Assembly (NCBI RefSeq): GCF_030539665.1
Contig: NZ_JAUNXR010000002.1
Coordinates: forward strand, 186,001-250,000
Source of the DNA: Methanobrevibacter sp.
Lineage (GTDB): Archaea > Methanobacteriota > Methanobacteria > Methanobacteriales > Methanobacteriaceae
Length of the DNA stretch: 64,000 bases
Direction: 5' to 3'
Part shown: positions 30,823 to 39,365 of the stretch, piece after piece
Layout of the letters: each line of letters begins with the position of its first letter
Numbering within the stretch: position 1 is the stretch's first letter
The notes under the pieces: generated by a model
What the model was told of the DNA's origin: nothing
The model's database searches: none
What the model saw: the letters and a program-made list of their open reading frames with translations, nothing else
Made by a program: the position numbers and the translations under genes

Positions 30823-30857
30823 TTATATACAACAAAAAATAGAATTAATAATTAAGT

Positions 30858-30881
30858 GAATAGACCATTTATGGCCTATTC
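30858..30881 (+). promoter_or_regulatory. Hairpin in the nrdD 5' leader
   Basis: GAATAGaCCAT and ATGGcCTATTC form a hairpin with one mismatch and a two-base loop, placed after the TATA element and 27 bases before the nrdD ATG. Role unknown. Confidence 0.35.
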
Positions 30882-30907
30882 TTATTAAAAAATAGTGGGT
30901 GTAAAAA

Positions 30908-33223
30908 ATGGATAAAAGTTCTGATGTCGCTAACATATTAAATAACAATATCGATATTAGCGTAGTAAAAAATAATGGAATTAAAGAAAGATTCAGCTAT
31001 GAAAAGCTAGTAAAATCTTTAATCATGGTAGAAGTTCCATTCTTTGAATCTGACAAAGTAATTGCAGAAGTCATAAGTCAAATCTACGATGGAATTACAA
31101 CAAAAGAGTTGAAAAAAATTGTATATGAAACTCTCGTAGACATTGACGGTGAAATAGCTAACAAATATTTAGCAACCGCACAACTTAAAGTACGTACTTC
31201 AAGAGATACAATTGAAGCATTTGACATGGCTAAAATCGCAAACACTCTGATTGAAGAAACCGGTGCTTCACAAGAAACTGCATTTGAAATCGCTTCCGAT
31301 GTATGGAAAGAACTTAAAAAATTAAATGTGGAATATCTAACCGCTCCAATGATTAGGGAAATGGTTAACACTAAACTTTTAGAATACGGATTAGAAGATT
31401 TAAGAAAACAATATACTCGTCTTGGTATTCCAGTATACAATATCACTTCATTAATCGAAAATGGAGACCGTAGTAATGCTAATATGATTCACAATCCTGA
31501 AAGTATTCACAAATATGTGGCTGATGAAGCATTGAAACAATATGCATTGCTTAAAATGTTACCATCACACTTGGCAGATGCACACATGTCCGGTGATATT
31601 CACATTCACGATCTTGAATTCTTTGCAGGAAGACCATTGAACTGTATGCAACACGATATTCGTACTTTTATCAAATACGGATTAAAAGTGGACGGAACAG
31701 GAGACCACACTTCAGTAGCTGGTGCACCATCACACATGGAAACCTTAATGAACCATACTGGAGAAGTTATGTTGGCTGCTCAGCAAAACATGAGCGGCGG
31801 TCAAGGAATGAGTCTCTGGAATGTATTCGTAGCACCATTTGCAACAGGAAGAACCTACGATGAAATCAAACAATGTATCCAAATGCTCGTTTACAATTTA
31901 AACATGGCTTATGCAGCAAGAGGATCACAGGTTCCTTTCACAAGCATGGCTCTAGAATTTGGAGTTCCAAAATTCCTCGAAGATGTAACAGCATACGGAC
32001 CTAAAGGAGAAGTTGTAGGAACTTACGGAGACTTTGAAGACGAAACCAGACTTATTCAAAAAGCATTTACAGAAACTTTACTTGATGGTGACCAAGAAGG
32101 AAAACCACACTTATTCCCAAACACCATTTACACCCTACGTGAAGAAACCTTAAAAGGAGATTATGATGATGATTTACGTCTTGTGCATGAATTGTCTGCA
32201 AAATACGGTTCATCATACTTTGTAAACATGCTTCCAGATTACCGTAATGACATGGCAAACTACATGGGTTGTAGAACTTGTCTTCAGGATACCTGGACTG
32301 GTGACTGGGACGAAGACTGTCTCCGTACCGGTAACCTCGCATATGTAACCTTAAACTTCCCAAGAATCGGATACCAATCCAAAGACGAAGACCAAGTATT
32401 CGAATATCTTGACGAATACATGGATTTAGCTGTTGAAACCTTAATGATACGTAGACAACAAGGAATGAAATGTTTCGAAGACTTTAAAATATTACCATTC
32501 CTTAACCAATCAGTAGAAGACGACACATACTACCGTATCAGAAACTCAACATTGTCCTTTGGTTTCGTAGGACTTAACGAAATGTTACTCTCATTATTCG
32601 GAGCAGGAATCGACGATAAGGATGCAAATAAATTTGGTGTAAAATGTCTTGAATATATAAACGCAAGAGCAAAAGCATTACAAGAAGAAACCGGCCTCCG
32701 TTGGTCTGTATTACAAACCCCAGCAGAATCTACTGCATACAGATTTGCAACTCTCGATAAAGAACAATTCGGAGATAAAGCAATCGTTCAAGGAGAAGGA
32801 AATGCAAACTATTACACCAACTCATCACATGTGCCAGTAGACACTGGAGTATCACTTATTGACAAAATAAAAATCGAAGAACAATACCACAGCCTCACCC
32901 CTGGAGGACACATATTCCATGCATTCATGGGAGAATCATATGCAGATCCAGATTCATTAATGAGCTTAACTAACAAAATAGCTAAAAATTCAGACATTGG
33001 ATTCTGGGCTTACAGTTCAGCAATGAGTTTCTGTCTTAAATGTAAAACATTAATGAAAGGATTAAACAATGAATGTCCATCCTGTGGAGAAAAAGATGAC
33101 GTAGAATGGTATGATAGAATAACAGGATACGTACAGCAAGTAGGAAGAGCCAAATCATCCTCTGGAGGTTGGAATCCTGGAAAAAGACAAGAACTTTTAG
33201 ATAGAAAAAGATGGGAACAATAA
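30908..33223 (+). CDS. nrdD: Anaerobic ribonucleoside-triphosphate reductase
   Basis: Glycyl-radical enzyme that makes deoxynucleotides under anoxic conditions. 771 residues. The first 90 residues are an ATP-cone that senses dATP/ATP. The finger-loop cysteines are in MGCRTCLQD. A C-terminal zinc site (CLKCK...CPSCG) precedes the glycyl-radical segment RITGYVQQVGRAKSSSGGW. No intein. The ATG follows GGGTG. No clear nrdG activase is adjacent; the radical SAM gene at 33252-34109 is convergent. Confidence 0.96.
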   Translation: MDKSSDVANILNNNIDISVVKNNGIKERFSYEKLVKSLIMVEVPFFESDKVIAEVISQIYDGITTKELKKIVYETLVDIDGEIANKYLATAQLKVRTSRDTIEAFDMAKIANTLIEETGASQETAFEIASDVWKELKKLNVEYLTAPMIREMVNTKLLEYGLEDLRKQYTRLGIPVYNITSLIENGDRSNANMIHNPESIHKYVADEALKQYALLKMLPSHLADAHMSGDIHIHDLEFFAGRPLNCMQHDIRTFIKYGLKVDGTGDHTSVAGAPSHMETLMNHTGEVMLAAQQNMSGGQGMSLWNVFVAPFATGRTYDEIKQCIQMLVYNLNMAYAARGSQVPFTSMALEFGVPKFLEDVTAYGPKGEVVGTYGDFEDETRLIQKAFTETLLDGDQEGKPHLFPNTIYTLREETLKGDYDDDLRLVHELSAKYGSSYFVNMLPDYRNDMANYMGCRTCLQDTWTGDWDEDCLRTGNLAYVTLNFPRIGYQSKDEDQVFEYLDEYMDLAVETLMIRRQQGMKCFEDFKILPFLNQSVEDDTYYRIRNSTLSFGFVGLNEMLLSLFGAGIDDKDANKFGVKCLEYINARAKALQEETGLRWSVLQTPAESTAYRFATLDKEQFGDKAIVQGEGNANYYTNSSHVPVDTGVSLIDKIKIEEQYHSLTPGGHIFHAFMGESYADPDSLMSLTNKIAKNSDIGFWAYSSAMSFCLKCKTLMKGLNNECPSCGEKDDVEWYDRITGYVQQVGRAKSSSGGWNPGKRQELLDRKRWEQ

Positions 33224-33251
33224 ATCCCATCAAACCACTATTTTTTTTAAA

Positions 33252-34109
33252 TCAAATATTTCCCAAATAAACGTATTTCATTCCAAAATCCTTAGCTATT
33301 TCTTCCGCTTTAAAAAGAGAATCAACATTTGTCGGACCAATATCATTCATTTTATAGTAAGGAAATGCTCTTGAAAAGTGGATTGGAACATCAGTTGACA
33401 AATTTTCAGCAATAAACTTAACCAGAGCAGTTATTTCTTCAACTGAATCATTCTTATTATTGATTAAAAGGTTTGTTATTTCAATATGCTTTCCAACATT
33501 GTAGATCCTTTCAATATTGTTTAAAACGACATCCAAATCTGCCTTGCATATTTTTTTATAGAATTCCTGTGACATGGCCTTCAAGTCTATGTTAAATGCA
33601 TCCACAAATGTTAAAATCTCATCTATTGACTCATTTGACATATAACCGTTACTAACGTATATTATTTTAAGGTTATTCTGCCTACCCAACAATGAAACTT
33701 TTTTGTTGAAAGGCAAGTGTATAGTAGGTTCATTATAGGTCCAAGATATTGACTTACAATTATGATTAATTGCATTTTCCACAATTGTTTCTGCTGTCAT
33801 TTTAATTGATGGTGAAAATTCATTATACTCATGTGAAATACTATAGTTCTGACAGTGTAAACACCCCATATTGCATCCAAAACCACCTAAAGAATAAGTC
33901 ATGGTGCCTGGTAAAAATCTGGCCAGCGGCTTTTTTTCAATGGGATCAACATTAACGGCAGAAATTATTCCATAGCCAATATCAATCATTTCCCCATTAA
34001 CATTCTTAAACTGATTACACTTTCCAAATTTATCATCAGCTATTTTACAATAGTTTGCACATATTTCACATCTTAATTTATTACTTTTAGAGCTTTTTTT
34101 ATATCTCAT
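33252..34109 (-). CDS. AmrS-like radical SAM protein
   Basis: 285 residues. The SAM cluster motif is in GFGCNMGCLHCQNY (CxxxCxxC). An N-terminal cysteine set (CEICANYCKI...GKC) and the segment KKPLARFLPGT identify the AmmeMemoRadiSam (AmrS) group, often named pyruvate formate-lyase activating enzyme. It is somewhat shorter than the usual 330 or so residues as I recall. The target is unknown; proximity to nrdD raises the possibility of a radical-transfer role, but the genes are convergent, so this is weak. Confidence 0.85.
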   Translation of the reverse strand: MRYKKSSKSNKLRCEICANYCKIADDKFGKCNQFKNVNGEMIDIGYGIISAVNVDPIEKKPLARFLPGTMTYSLGGFGCNMGCLHCQNYSISHEYNEFSPSIKMTAETIVENAINHNCKSISWTYNEPTIHLPFNKKVSLLGRQNNLKIIYVSNGYMSNESIDEILTFVDAFNIDLKAMSQEFYKKICKADLDVVLNNIERIYNVGKHIEITNLLINNKNDSVEEITALVKFIAENLSTDVPIHFSRAFPYYKMNDIGPTNVDSLFKAEEIAKDFGMKYVYLGNI

Positions 34110-34172
34110 GCTTCCACCAACATTTCATCCAATAGATATTATACATTAAAGTATTTAACTGAAACCCCAAAT

Positions 34173-34823
34173 TTATCCAAAGGCATCTTTAAATTTTGAA
34201 AATCTTTTACTGGTAAATGTTGGTTGAGATTTGTCTGAAGATGTGCTAACTTCCACCGGTTCTTTTGAATATTCTGCAGAATTATCTGAAGTCGAGTGAG
34301 TTTTGACTGCATATTTAGTATAATCCTCAACATACATGCTAAACTCGTTTGTTTTATTTAGAACAACCCCATCATGGTTATTGATAACAATATTTACATG
34401 AGTAACATCAGTCAAATTTTCTAAAACCATACCAAAATGCAAGAATGCCTTATCCTCATGAGAAGACTTGTTCAAATAGTATTCATCATAACCTACCACC
34501 CCATCATCATTATAAAAATAACAGCAAAACCTATAGTTCTCATTAGTTAGGTTTACAATTGTGCACTCAACGCTATATACATAAGTAGGATAATCCCCAG
34601 ACAAATTACTGACATGAGCCTTAACGTCTTCGATTGCTATATTGTCCCTATTTTCTGCCGTATCATTAGTTAAAGGGACTTCATTTTTTGATTGAGCATA
34701 ACTTTGGACAAATGGCATTGACACTAGACCAATTATAATAAGAATAAAAATCCACTTTTGTAAACTTATTTTATTGAATTCTGTCGGTTTTTTAAAAAAC
34801 TTAATTGAATTTTCTTGAATCAT
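34173..34823 (-). CDS. Membrane-anchored extracellular protein of unknown function
   Basis: 216 residues. A basic N-terminus and one hydrophobic segment (about residues 26-44, WIFILIIIGLVSMPFV) followed by QSYAQS look like a signal peptide or anchor. The rest is a beta-rich soluble domain with several NxT/S sequons and a low-complexity serine/threonine tail. I do not recognise the family. The 265 bases upstream, to 35082, hold no other gene that I can see. Confidence 0.7.
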   Translation of the reverse strand: MIQENSIKFFKKPTEFNKISLQKWIFILIIIGLVSMPFVQSYAQSKNEVPLTNDTAENRDNIAIEDVKAHVSNLSGDYPTYVYSVECTIVNLTNENYRFCCYFYNDDGVVGYDEYYLNKSSHEDKAFLHFGMVLENLTDVTHVNIVINNHDGVVLNKTNEFSMYVEDYTKYAVKTHSTSDNSAEYSKEPVEVSTSSDKSQPTFTSKRFSKFKDAFG

Positions 34824-35082
34824 ACAAATCCTCTGTTTTAATCATATGATTAAATTGTCATTAAATCAACATTTTTTTGTTTCAGTGTAAAATAATTATC
34901 GGTTTTAAGCACGTACAATTTAATTAAATAATAAATCAAATATATTTGAAATTTATCAATAGAGCTTTAATAATTGAAATACAATCAAAAAATAAATCAA
35001 TTTATCTTTAAACGAAAATAAATAGCTTTTTATTAAATAAAAAATAATAATATACATAATTGTATGATATGGAGGAATTAAA

Positions 35083-35736
35083 ATAAATTTGAATTTTAAT
35101 TATTTGGAGAAAAAAATCATATTAATAACTGTGTTCTGTGTTGCTTTTGTAACAACAAATATAGTTACTGTTAAAATATTGAACTTAGGATTTTGGGGTT
35201 TAACTGTTCCTTGTGGAGTAATAATTTATCCAGTTGTATTTATTCTTACATCAGTTATAGCTGATGTTTATGGTGAGCGATCCGCTCAAAAAACCATCAT
35301 ATTTGGTGTTTTATGTAATCTGCTTTTCGTAGTCGTATCAACAATTGCATTGATTCTTCCTGCAGCACCATTCTGGGAAGGACAAGCTAGTTTTGCATAC
35401 ATTTTCTCACAAACACCAAGAATGTTGATCTCATCATTCACCTCATATTTAATTGGTAACTTCGTAAATGCTAAGTTAACCACCATGATTAAAGATAGCT
35501 CCGCTAGTGGAGATGCAGGATATAAGGCAATCGTTGCTATTGCAATTGGTGAAATCGTAGACAACACAATCTTCATTACAATGGCATTTGCGTTTGAGGT
35601 GGATTGGTACAACATAGCAATTATGATAATTGTTCACTTCTTAATAATGTTCGTATGGACATTTGTAGCTCAACCACTCACAGTACGTGTTGCTGAATGG
35701 GCTAAAAAAGGTAAAGGGGAAGCAATCACTTGCTAA
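35083..35736 (+). CDS. YhhQ/VUT-family queuosine (archaeosine) precursor transporter
   Basis: Inner-membrane transporter with six helices, 215-217 residues. The family is recognised from VPCGVIIYPVVFILTSVIADVYG and GEIVDNTIFI. It probably imports a 7-deazaguanine precursor used for archaeosine in tRNA. The best ribosome site GGAGG (35071) is seven bases before an ATA at 35083, in frame with the protein. The first ordinary start codon is a TTG at 35089, poorly spaced. I placed the start at ATA as the more probable one; TTG is the alternative. Confidence 0.85.
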   Translation: MNLNFNYLEKKIILITVFCVAFVTTNIVTVKILNLGFWGLTVPCGVIIYPVVFILTSVIADVYGERSAQKTIIFGVLCNLLFVVVSTIALILPAAPFWEGQASFAYIFSQTPRMLISSFTSYLIGNFVNAKLTTMIKDSSASGDAGYKAIVAIAIGEIVDNTIFITMAFAFEVDWYNIAIMIIVHFLIMFVWTFVAQPLTVRVAEWAKKGKGEAITC

Positions 35737-35881
35737 ACCTTACCTTTTTATTTAAATAACGTCATAAAACTTGTTATTGTTTGTTTTATGATATTTTCTT
35801 TTTTTCAAAACAAAATTTATGCAAAAATTTTATAAAAATATAAAATATACTATAATTAGAAAAAATTTTTGAGGACATACA

Positions 35882-36799
35882 ATGGTAACTTATATTTTTG
35901 GACATAAAAGTCCTGATACTGATACAATAACATCCAGTATAGTAATGGCTAATTTAGAACGTGAACTTGGAAATGAAGATGCAAAAGCATACAGATTAGG
36001 AAATATAAACAAAGAAACCGAATATATTTTAAATTATCTTGATATTGAAGCTCCTGAACTTATTGAAAGTGTTGAAGATGATGCGGAAGTTATATTAGTG
36101 GATCACAATAGCCCATCCGAATCTGCAGAAAACATAGAAAATGCAAAGATAACAAAAGTTGTAGACCATCATAAAATTGCTTTCAACACTGCACACCCAT
36201 TATTTGCAAGATTAGAACCAGTGGGCAGTACTCAAACCATCCTTTACAAATTATATAAAGAAAATGATGTTGAAATAACAAAAGAAATTGCTTCTTTAAT
36301 GTTATCTGCAATTATTTCCGACACATTGCTTTTAAAATCACCTACAACAACTGAAGATGATAAAAAAGCTTTGAAAGAACTGGCAGAAATAGCAGAACTC
36401 GATTATGAAACATATGGATTAGACATGTTGAAGGCAGGAACTGACCTTTCAGATTTCTCAATTGAAGAAATTTTAGCTCTTGATGCAAAGCAAATTGACT
36501 TCAAAGATGTTAAGTCAATCGTAAATCAAGTGAATACCGCAAGCATTGAAGACGTTTTGGAAATGAAAGACGAATTGGAAAAGGGCATCGAAGAAATTAT
36601 CGAAAGAGAAGGTCTTGATTTGTTCATGCTTTTAATTACCGATATTGTAAATAGCAATTCCCAAGTATTGGTTCTTGGAAATGCTGCAGATTTGGTAGAA
36701 AAAGCATATGGAGTAAAATTAGAGGACAATACTGCATTGCTTGAAGGTGTAGTATCCCGTAAAAAACAAGTAGTTCCAATTATGACAGAAAATGCATAG
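35882..36799 (+). CDS. ppaC: Manganese-dependent inorganic pyrophosphatase (class C, DHH)
   Basis: Hydrolyses pyrophosphate to drive biosynthesis. 305 residues. DHH-family motifs are clear: GHKSPDTDT near the N-terminus, VDHNSPSES, and VVDHHKIAF for the manganese site. The C-terminal DHHA2 domain ends in VSRKKQVVP. The gene stands alone with T-rich DNA after the stop. Confidence 0.95.
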   Translation: MVTYIFGHKSPDTDTITSSIVMANLERELGNEDAKAYRLGNINKETEYILNYLDIEAPELIESVEDDAEVILVDHNSPSESAENIENAKITKVVDHHKIAFNTAHPLFARLEPVGSTQTILYKLYKENDVEITKEIASLMLSAIISDTLLLKSPTTTEDDKKALKELAEIAELDYETYGLDMLKAGTDLSDFSIEEILALDAKQIDFKDVKSIVNQVNTASIEDVLEMKDELEKGIEEIIEREGLDLFMLLITDIVNSNSQVLVLGNAADLVEKAYGVKLEDNTALLEGVVSRKKQVVPIMTENA

Positions 36800-36893
36800 T
36801 ACTACTTTTCTTTTTTTTCTTTATTATTTATTAAAAGCAATAAGCTACATGAAACCTAAAAGTATATTAATATCTTTAAAGTAATAGATTAAT

Positions 36894-36912
36894 ATTATCA
36901 AGTTTTGATAAT
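36894..36912. promoter_or_regulatory. Palindrome upstream of rpl21e promoter
   Basis: ATTATCAA-GTT-TTGATAAT, perfect eight-base arms, lying just before a TATA-like stretch (TTTATAATTT at about 36919). Candidate operator of the ribosomal-protein operon; otherwise chance in AT-rich DNA. Confidence 0.35.
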
Positions 36913-36934
36913 TTTAATTTTATAATTTTTACAT

Positions 36935-36985
36935 ACTATGTTACTAGTATTATGGGCATTTATACTAGGTAGCTGATAACATAGT
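36935..36985 (+). promoter_or_regulatory. Nested hairpin leader before rpl21e
   Basis: The left strand ACTATGTTACTAGTAT pairs with two right strands: ATACTAG closes an 11-base loop and TAACATAGT closes the outer stem, with an eight-base bulge (GTAGCTGA) between. Five T's follow at once. It lies in the probable 5' leader of rpl21e, so it could be an attenuator or a protein-binding site. It is not a tRNA. Confidence 0.5.
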
Positions 36986-37024
36986 TTTTACCCAGACGCT
37001 ATTGATAAAAAAGAGGTTATACAA

Positions 37025-37318
37025 ATGCAAAGATCAAGAGGATTTAGAAGCAGATCCAGAAATAAAATGACTAAAGTAAACAGACCAGGTAGAACTAACC
37101 CAATCACCAACAGAATGCAAAGATTCGAAGAAGGAGATTTAGTTCACATTATTATTAACCCAAGTATCCAAAAAGGTCAACCACATCCTAGATTCCATGG
37201 AAAAACCGGTAAAGTTATTGGAACCCAAGGAAGAGCATACATGGTAGCATTAAACGATGGAAACAAATACAAAGAATTAATTATTAGACCTGATCACTTA
37301 AAACTTCAAAAAGACTGA
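37025..37318 (+). CDS. rpl21e: Ribosomal protein L21e
   Basis: 97-residue large-subunit protein. Recognised from the basic N-terminus ([14 protein letters not shown]), [13 protein letters not shown] and the C-terminal [15 protein letters not shown] precedes the ATG. First gene of a conserved euryarchaeal operon with rpoF, a DUF655 gene, ksgA and a HemK-type methylase. Confidence 0.96.
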   Translation: MQRSRGFRSRSRNKMTKVNRPGRTNPITNRMQRFEEGDLVHIIINPSIQKGQPHPRFHGKTGKVIGTQGRAYMVALNDGNKYKELIIRPDHLKLQKD

Positions 37319-37323
37319 TTCCT

Positions 37324-37665
37324 ATGATAGGAAAAAAAATAATTGCAACAGAACCGATTTCATCTGTTAAAGTAAAAGAAGTTCTTGACGAATATGCTGA
37401 AGGAAATGAACTTAATTACGAACAGAACATTACATTAAACCATCTTTCAAGACTTCCTCACTTCTCTCTTGAAGACAGTGAAAAAATTATTGAAGAACTT
37501 GAAGCTATGGATATAAAAAATAAAGTTGCAGTTCGCATTGTTGATTTAATACCAATCGATTTATCAGATTTAAGACTAATATTTGCAAAGGAAGTCAAAC
37601 AACCTTCCAAAGAAGAAATGGAAAAAATTCTTGAAATATTAGAAAAATATGATATCGAAGAGTAG
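37324..37665 (+). CDS. rpoF: RNA polymerase subunit F (Rpb4)
   Basis: 113 residues. Forms the stalk of RNA polymerase together with subunit E. Family features: an N-terminal strand (ISSVKVKEVLDE), the LNHLSRLPHFSLEDS region and the HRDC-like C-terminal helices. It begins 5 bases after rpl21e. A hairpin followed by eight T's just past the stop may terminate part of the transcription. Confidence 0.93.
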   Translation: MIGKKIIATEPISSVKVKEVLDEYAEGNELNYEQNITLNHLSRLPHFSLEDSEKIIEELEAMDIKNKVAVRIVDLIPIDLSDLRLIFAKEVKQPSKEEMEKILEILEKYDIEE

Positions 37666-37692
37666 TTAAATTAACACTCTACTTTTTTTTAT
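37661..37692 (+). terminator. Hairpin and T run after rpoF
   Basis: AGTAG and CTACT arms with an inner GTTAA/TTAAC pairing, followed by eight T's. It separates rpl21e-rpoF from the DUF655 gene. Confidence 0.6.
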
Positions 37693-37814
37693 TTTTAACT
37701 TAAAACTAGCCTTTTTTAGATATGTTTATTAAGCATCACTTTATAATATTTAAATATTAGCTAAACATTTGAAGTTTTACTTTAAATAATTTTAGACTGT
37801 AAAGAAGTGATATA

Positions 37815-38453
37815 ATGAACGATAAAAATAGAAAACATAGGGCACCTCCTGAAAGAAGAGAGGAAAATGCATTGATTTTGGATTATCTTAGTTTAGGATA
37901 TGTGAAAAATGATATGTCAAAATTTAAAGGTAAAGCGATTGCTCAAGCTATTGGTGCTGATTATTTCACTTTATTAGAATTAACTCCAATTGATGATAAC
38001 GAATTTGATATCGGAGATACAGTTTATATTGGTAAAGACCGCTCTAAAGCAAAAGCTAGAGTATTTTCTAAATTAGACTTTGAAAATTTAACAGCAACAA
38101 GTAGAATTGAACTTGATTATGCAATTCGTGACCTTGTATTAGCCCAAGAAGCTAAATTTGTTGAATTTTTCAATACTGCAGAGCCAATAAGTACAAGACT
38201 TCATAAATTAGAACTTATTCCAGGAATTGGAAAAAAACACATGTGGAAAATCATTGAAGCTAGAAAAGAAAAACCTTTCGAAAGTTTTGAGGATATTAGC
38301 GAAAGAGTTCCACCATTATCCGATCCTGTTGGAATGATTGTAAATAGGATAAAACAGGAACTGGACACAACCGTCACTAAAAAAGGTAAGAACAAATATC
38401 ATTTATTTACAAATATTCCTAGAAAAAATTTTAATAAAAATGTAAAAAAATAG
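37815..38453 (+). CDS. DUF655 nucleic-acid-binding protein
   Basis: 212 residues. Recognised as DUF655 by place and sequence: an S1/OB-like N-terminal half (FDIGDTVYIGKDRSKAKAR) and a helix-hairpin-helix region (ELIPGIGKKHMWKIIEAR). Probably binds RNA; the gene is constantly linked with rpl21e, rpoF and ksgA in euryarchaea, suggesting a part in ribosome making or translation. It lies 7 bases before ksgA. Confidence 0.88.
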   Translation: MNDKNRKHRAPPERREENALILDYLSLGYVKNDMSKFKGKAIAQAIGADYFTLLELTPIDDNEFDIGDTVYIGKDRSKAKARVFSKLDFENLTATSRIELDYAIRDLVLAQEAKFVEFFNTAEPISTRLHKLELIPGIGKKHMWKIIEARKEKPFESFEDISERVPPLSDPVGMIVNRIKQELDTTVTKKGKNKYHLFTNIPRKNFNKNVKK

Positions 38454-38460
38454 TGATAAA

Positions 38461-39357
38461 TTGAGTGTAAGCAACATCGATTCTTTAGCTAAACAAACTA
38501 AAAGTATTCTTAATAAGAATAACATAAAGTTAAACAAAAATCTTGGTCAGAATTATCTTATTGATAAAAATAAAAGAGACCAGATAATTAAATTTGGAAA
38601 TTTAACTAAAGATGATGTTGTTCTTGAAATAGGGCCCGGAATTGGGACCTTAACCACAGAATTATCAGCAAAAGCTAAAAAAGTAATAGCCATTGAGCAA
38701 GACCCGATTATTTTTAAAATATTAGAAGAAAGATTGGAAAAAGAGAAAATAGATAACGTTGAATTGATTAATAATGATGCATTGAATGTTGACTTTCCAA
38801 AGTTCAATAAAATTGTCTCAAATTTACCTTATCAAATCTCTTCTCCAATAACCTTTAAATTTCTTGAATATGATTTTGATAGTGCTATCCTAATGTATCA
38901 GAAAGAGTTTGCTAATCGTATGGATGGTAAAGTTGGCACTAAAGATTATTCCCGACTCTCTGCAATGCTTTATTTCAAATGCGATGTTGAAATATTAACC
39001 CAAGTATCAGCAGAATCATTTATTCCAAAACCAAAGGTTGATTCAAGTGTTGTAAAACTAACACCTAAACTACCTGAGCTTATAGGTAAATTGAATGCCA
39101 TAGAGAATGATGAGATTAGCGACCCTGCTTTTAAAACTTATTCTAATTTTACAAAAGCTCTATTCCAGCATAAAAACAAGAAAGCCAGAAACGCTTTAAT
39201 AGATTCAAGACATGAGGTGTGTAATCTGGATAAGAAAGAAATGAAAAAGAAATTGAATTCAATTACATCCCATAAGATTAATGATCTATTAGATCAGCGC
39301 GTCATTACAATTACGCCGGAAGAGATTTTATATTTATCCGAACATTTGACTTTTTAG
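38461..39357 (+). CDS. ksgA: 16S rRNA dimethyladenosine transferase
   Basis: Methylates two adjacent adenines near the 3' end of 16S rRNA during small-subunit assembly. 298 residues. The SAM-binding motif VVLEIGPGIGTLT and the catalytic NLPYQISSPIT are present. The start is TTG at 38461, giving MSVSNIDSLAKQTKS; there is no strong ribosome site, so coupling to the DUF655 gene is likely. Confidence 0.94.
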   Translation: MSVSNIDSLAKQTKSILNKNNIKLNKNLGQNYLIDKNKRDQIIKFGNLTKDDVVLEIGPGIGTLTTELSAKAKKVIAIEQDPIIFKILEERLEKEKIDNVELINNDALNVDFPKFNKIVSNLPYQISSPITFKFLEYDFDSAILMYQKEFANRMDGKVGTKDYSRLSAMLYFKCDVEILTQVSAESFIPKPKVDSSVVKLTPKLPELIGKLNAIENDEISDPAFKTYSNFTKALFQHKNKKARNALIDSRHEVCNLDKKEMKKKLNSITSHKINDLLDQRVITITPEEILYLSEHLTF

Positions 39358-39365
39358 GGATTTTT

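Noticed and set aside
27391-33223. Inteins in polC or nrdD
   Set aside because: Both proteins have normal intein-free length and no splice-junction or homing-endonuclease motifs.
36935-36985. tRNA or C/D-box RNA before rpl21e
   Set aside because: No T-loop or anticodon arm can be drawn, and although CTGA occurs no C box of the form RTGATGA lies at a fitting distance.
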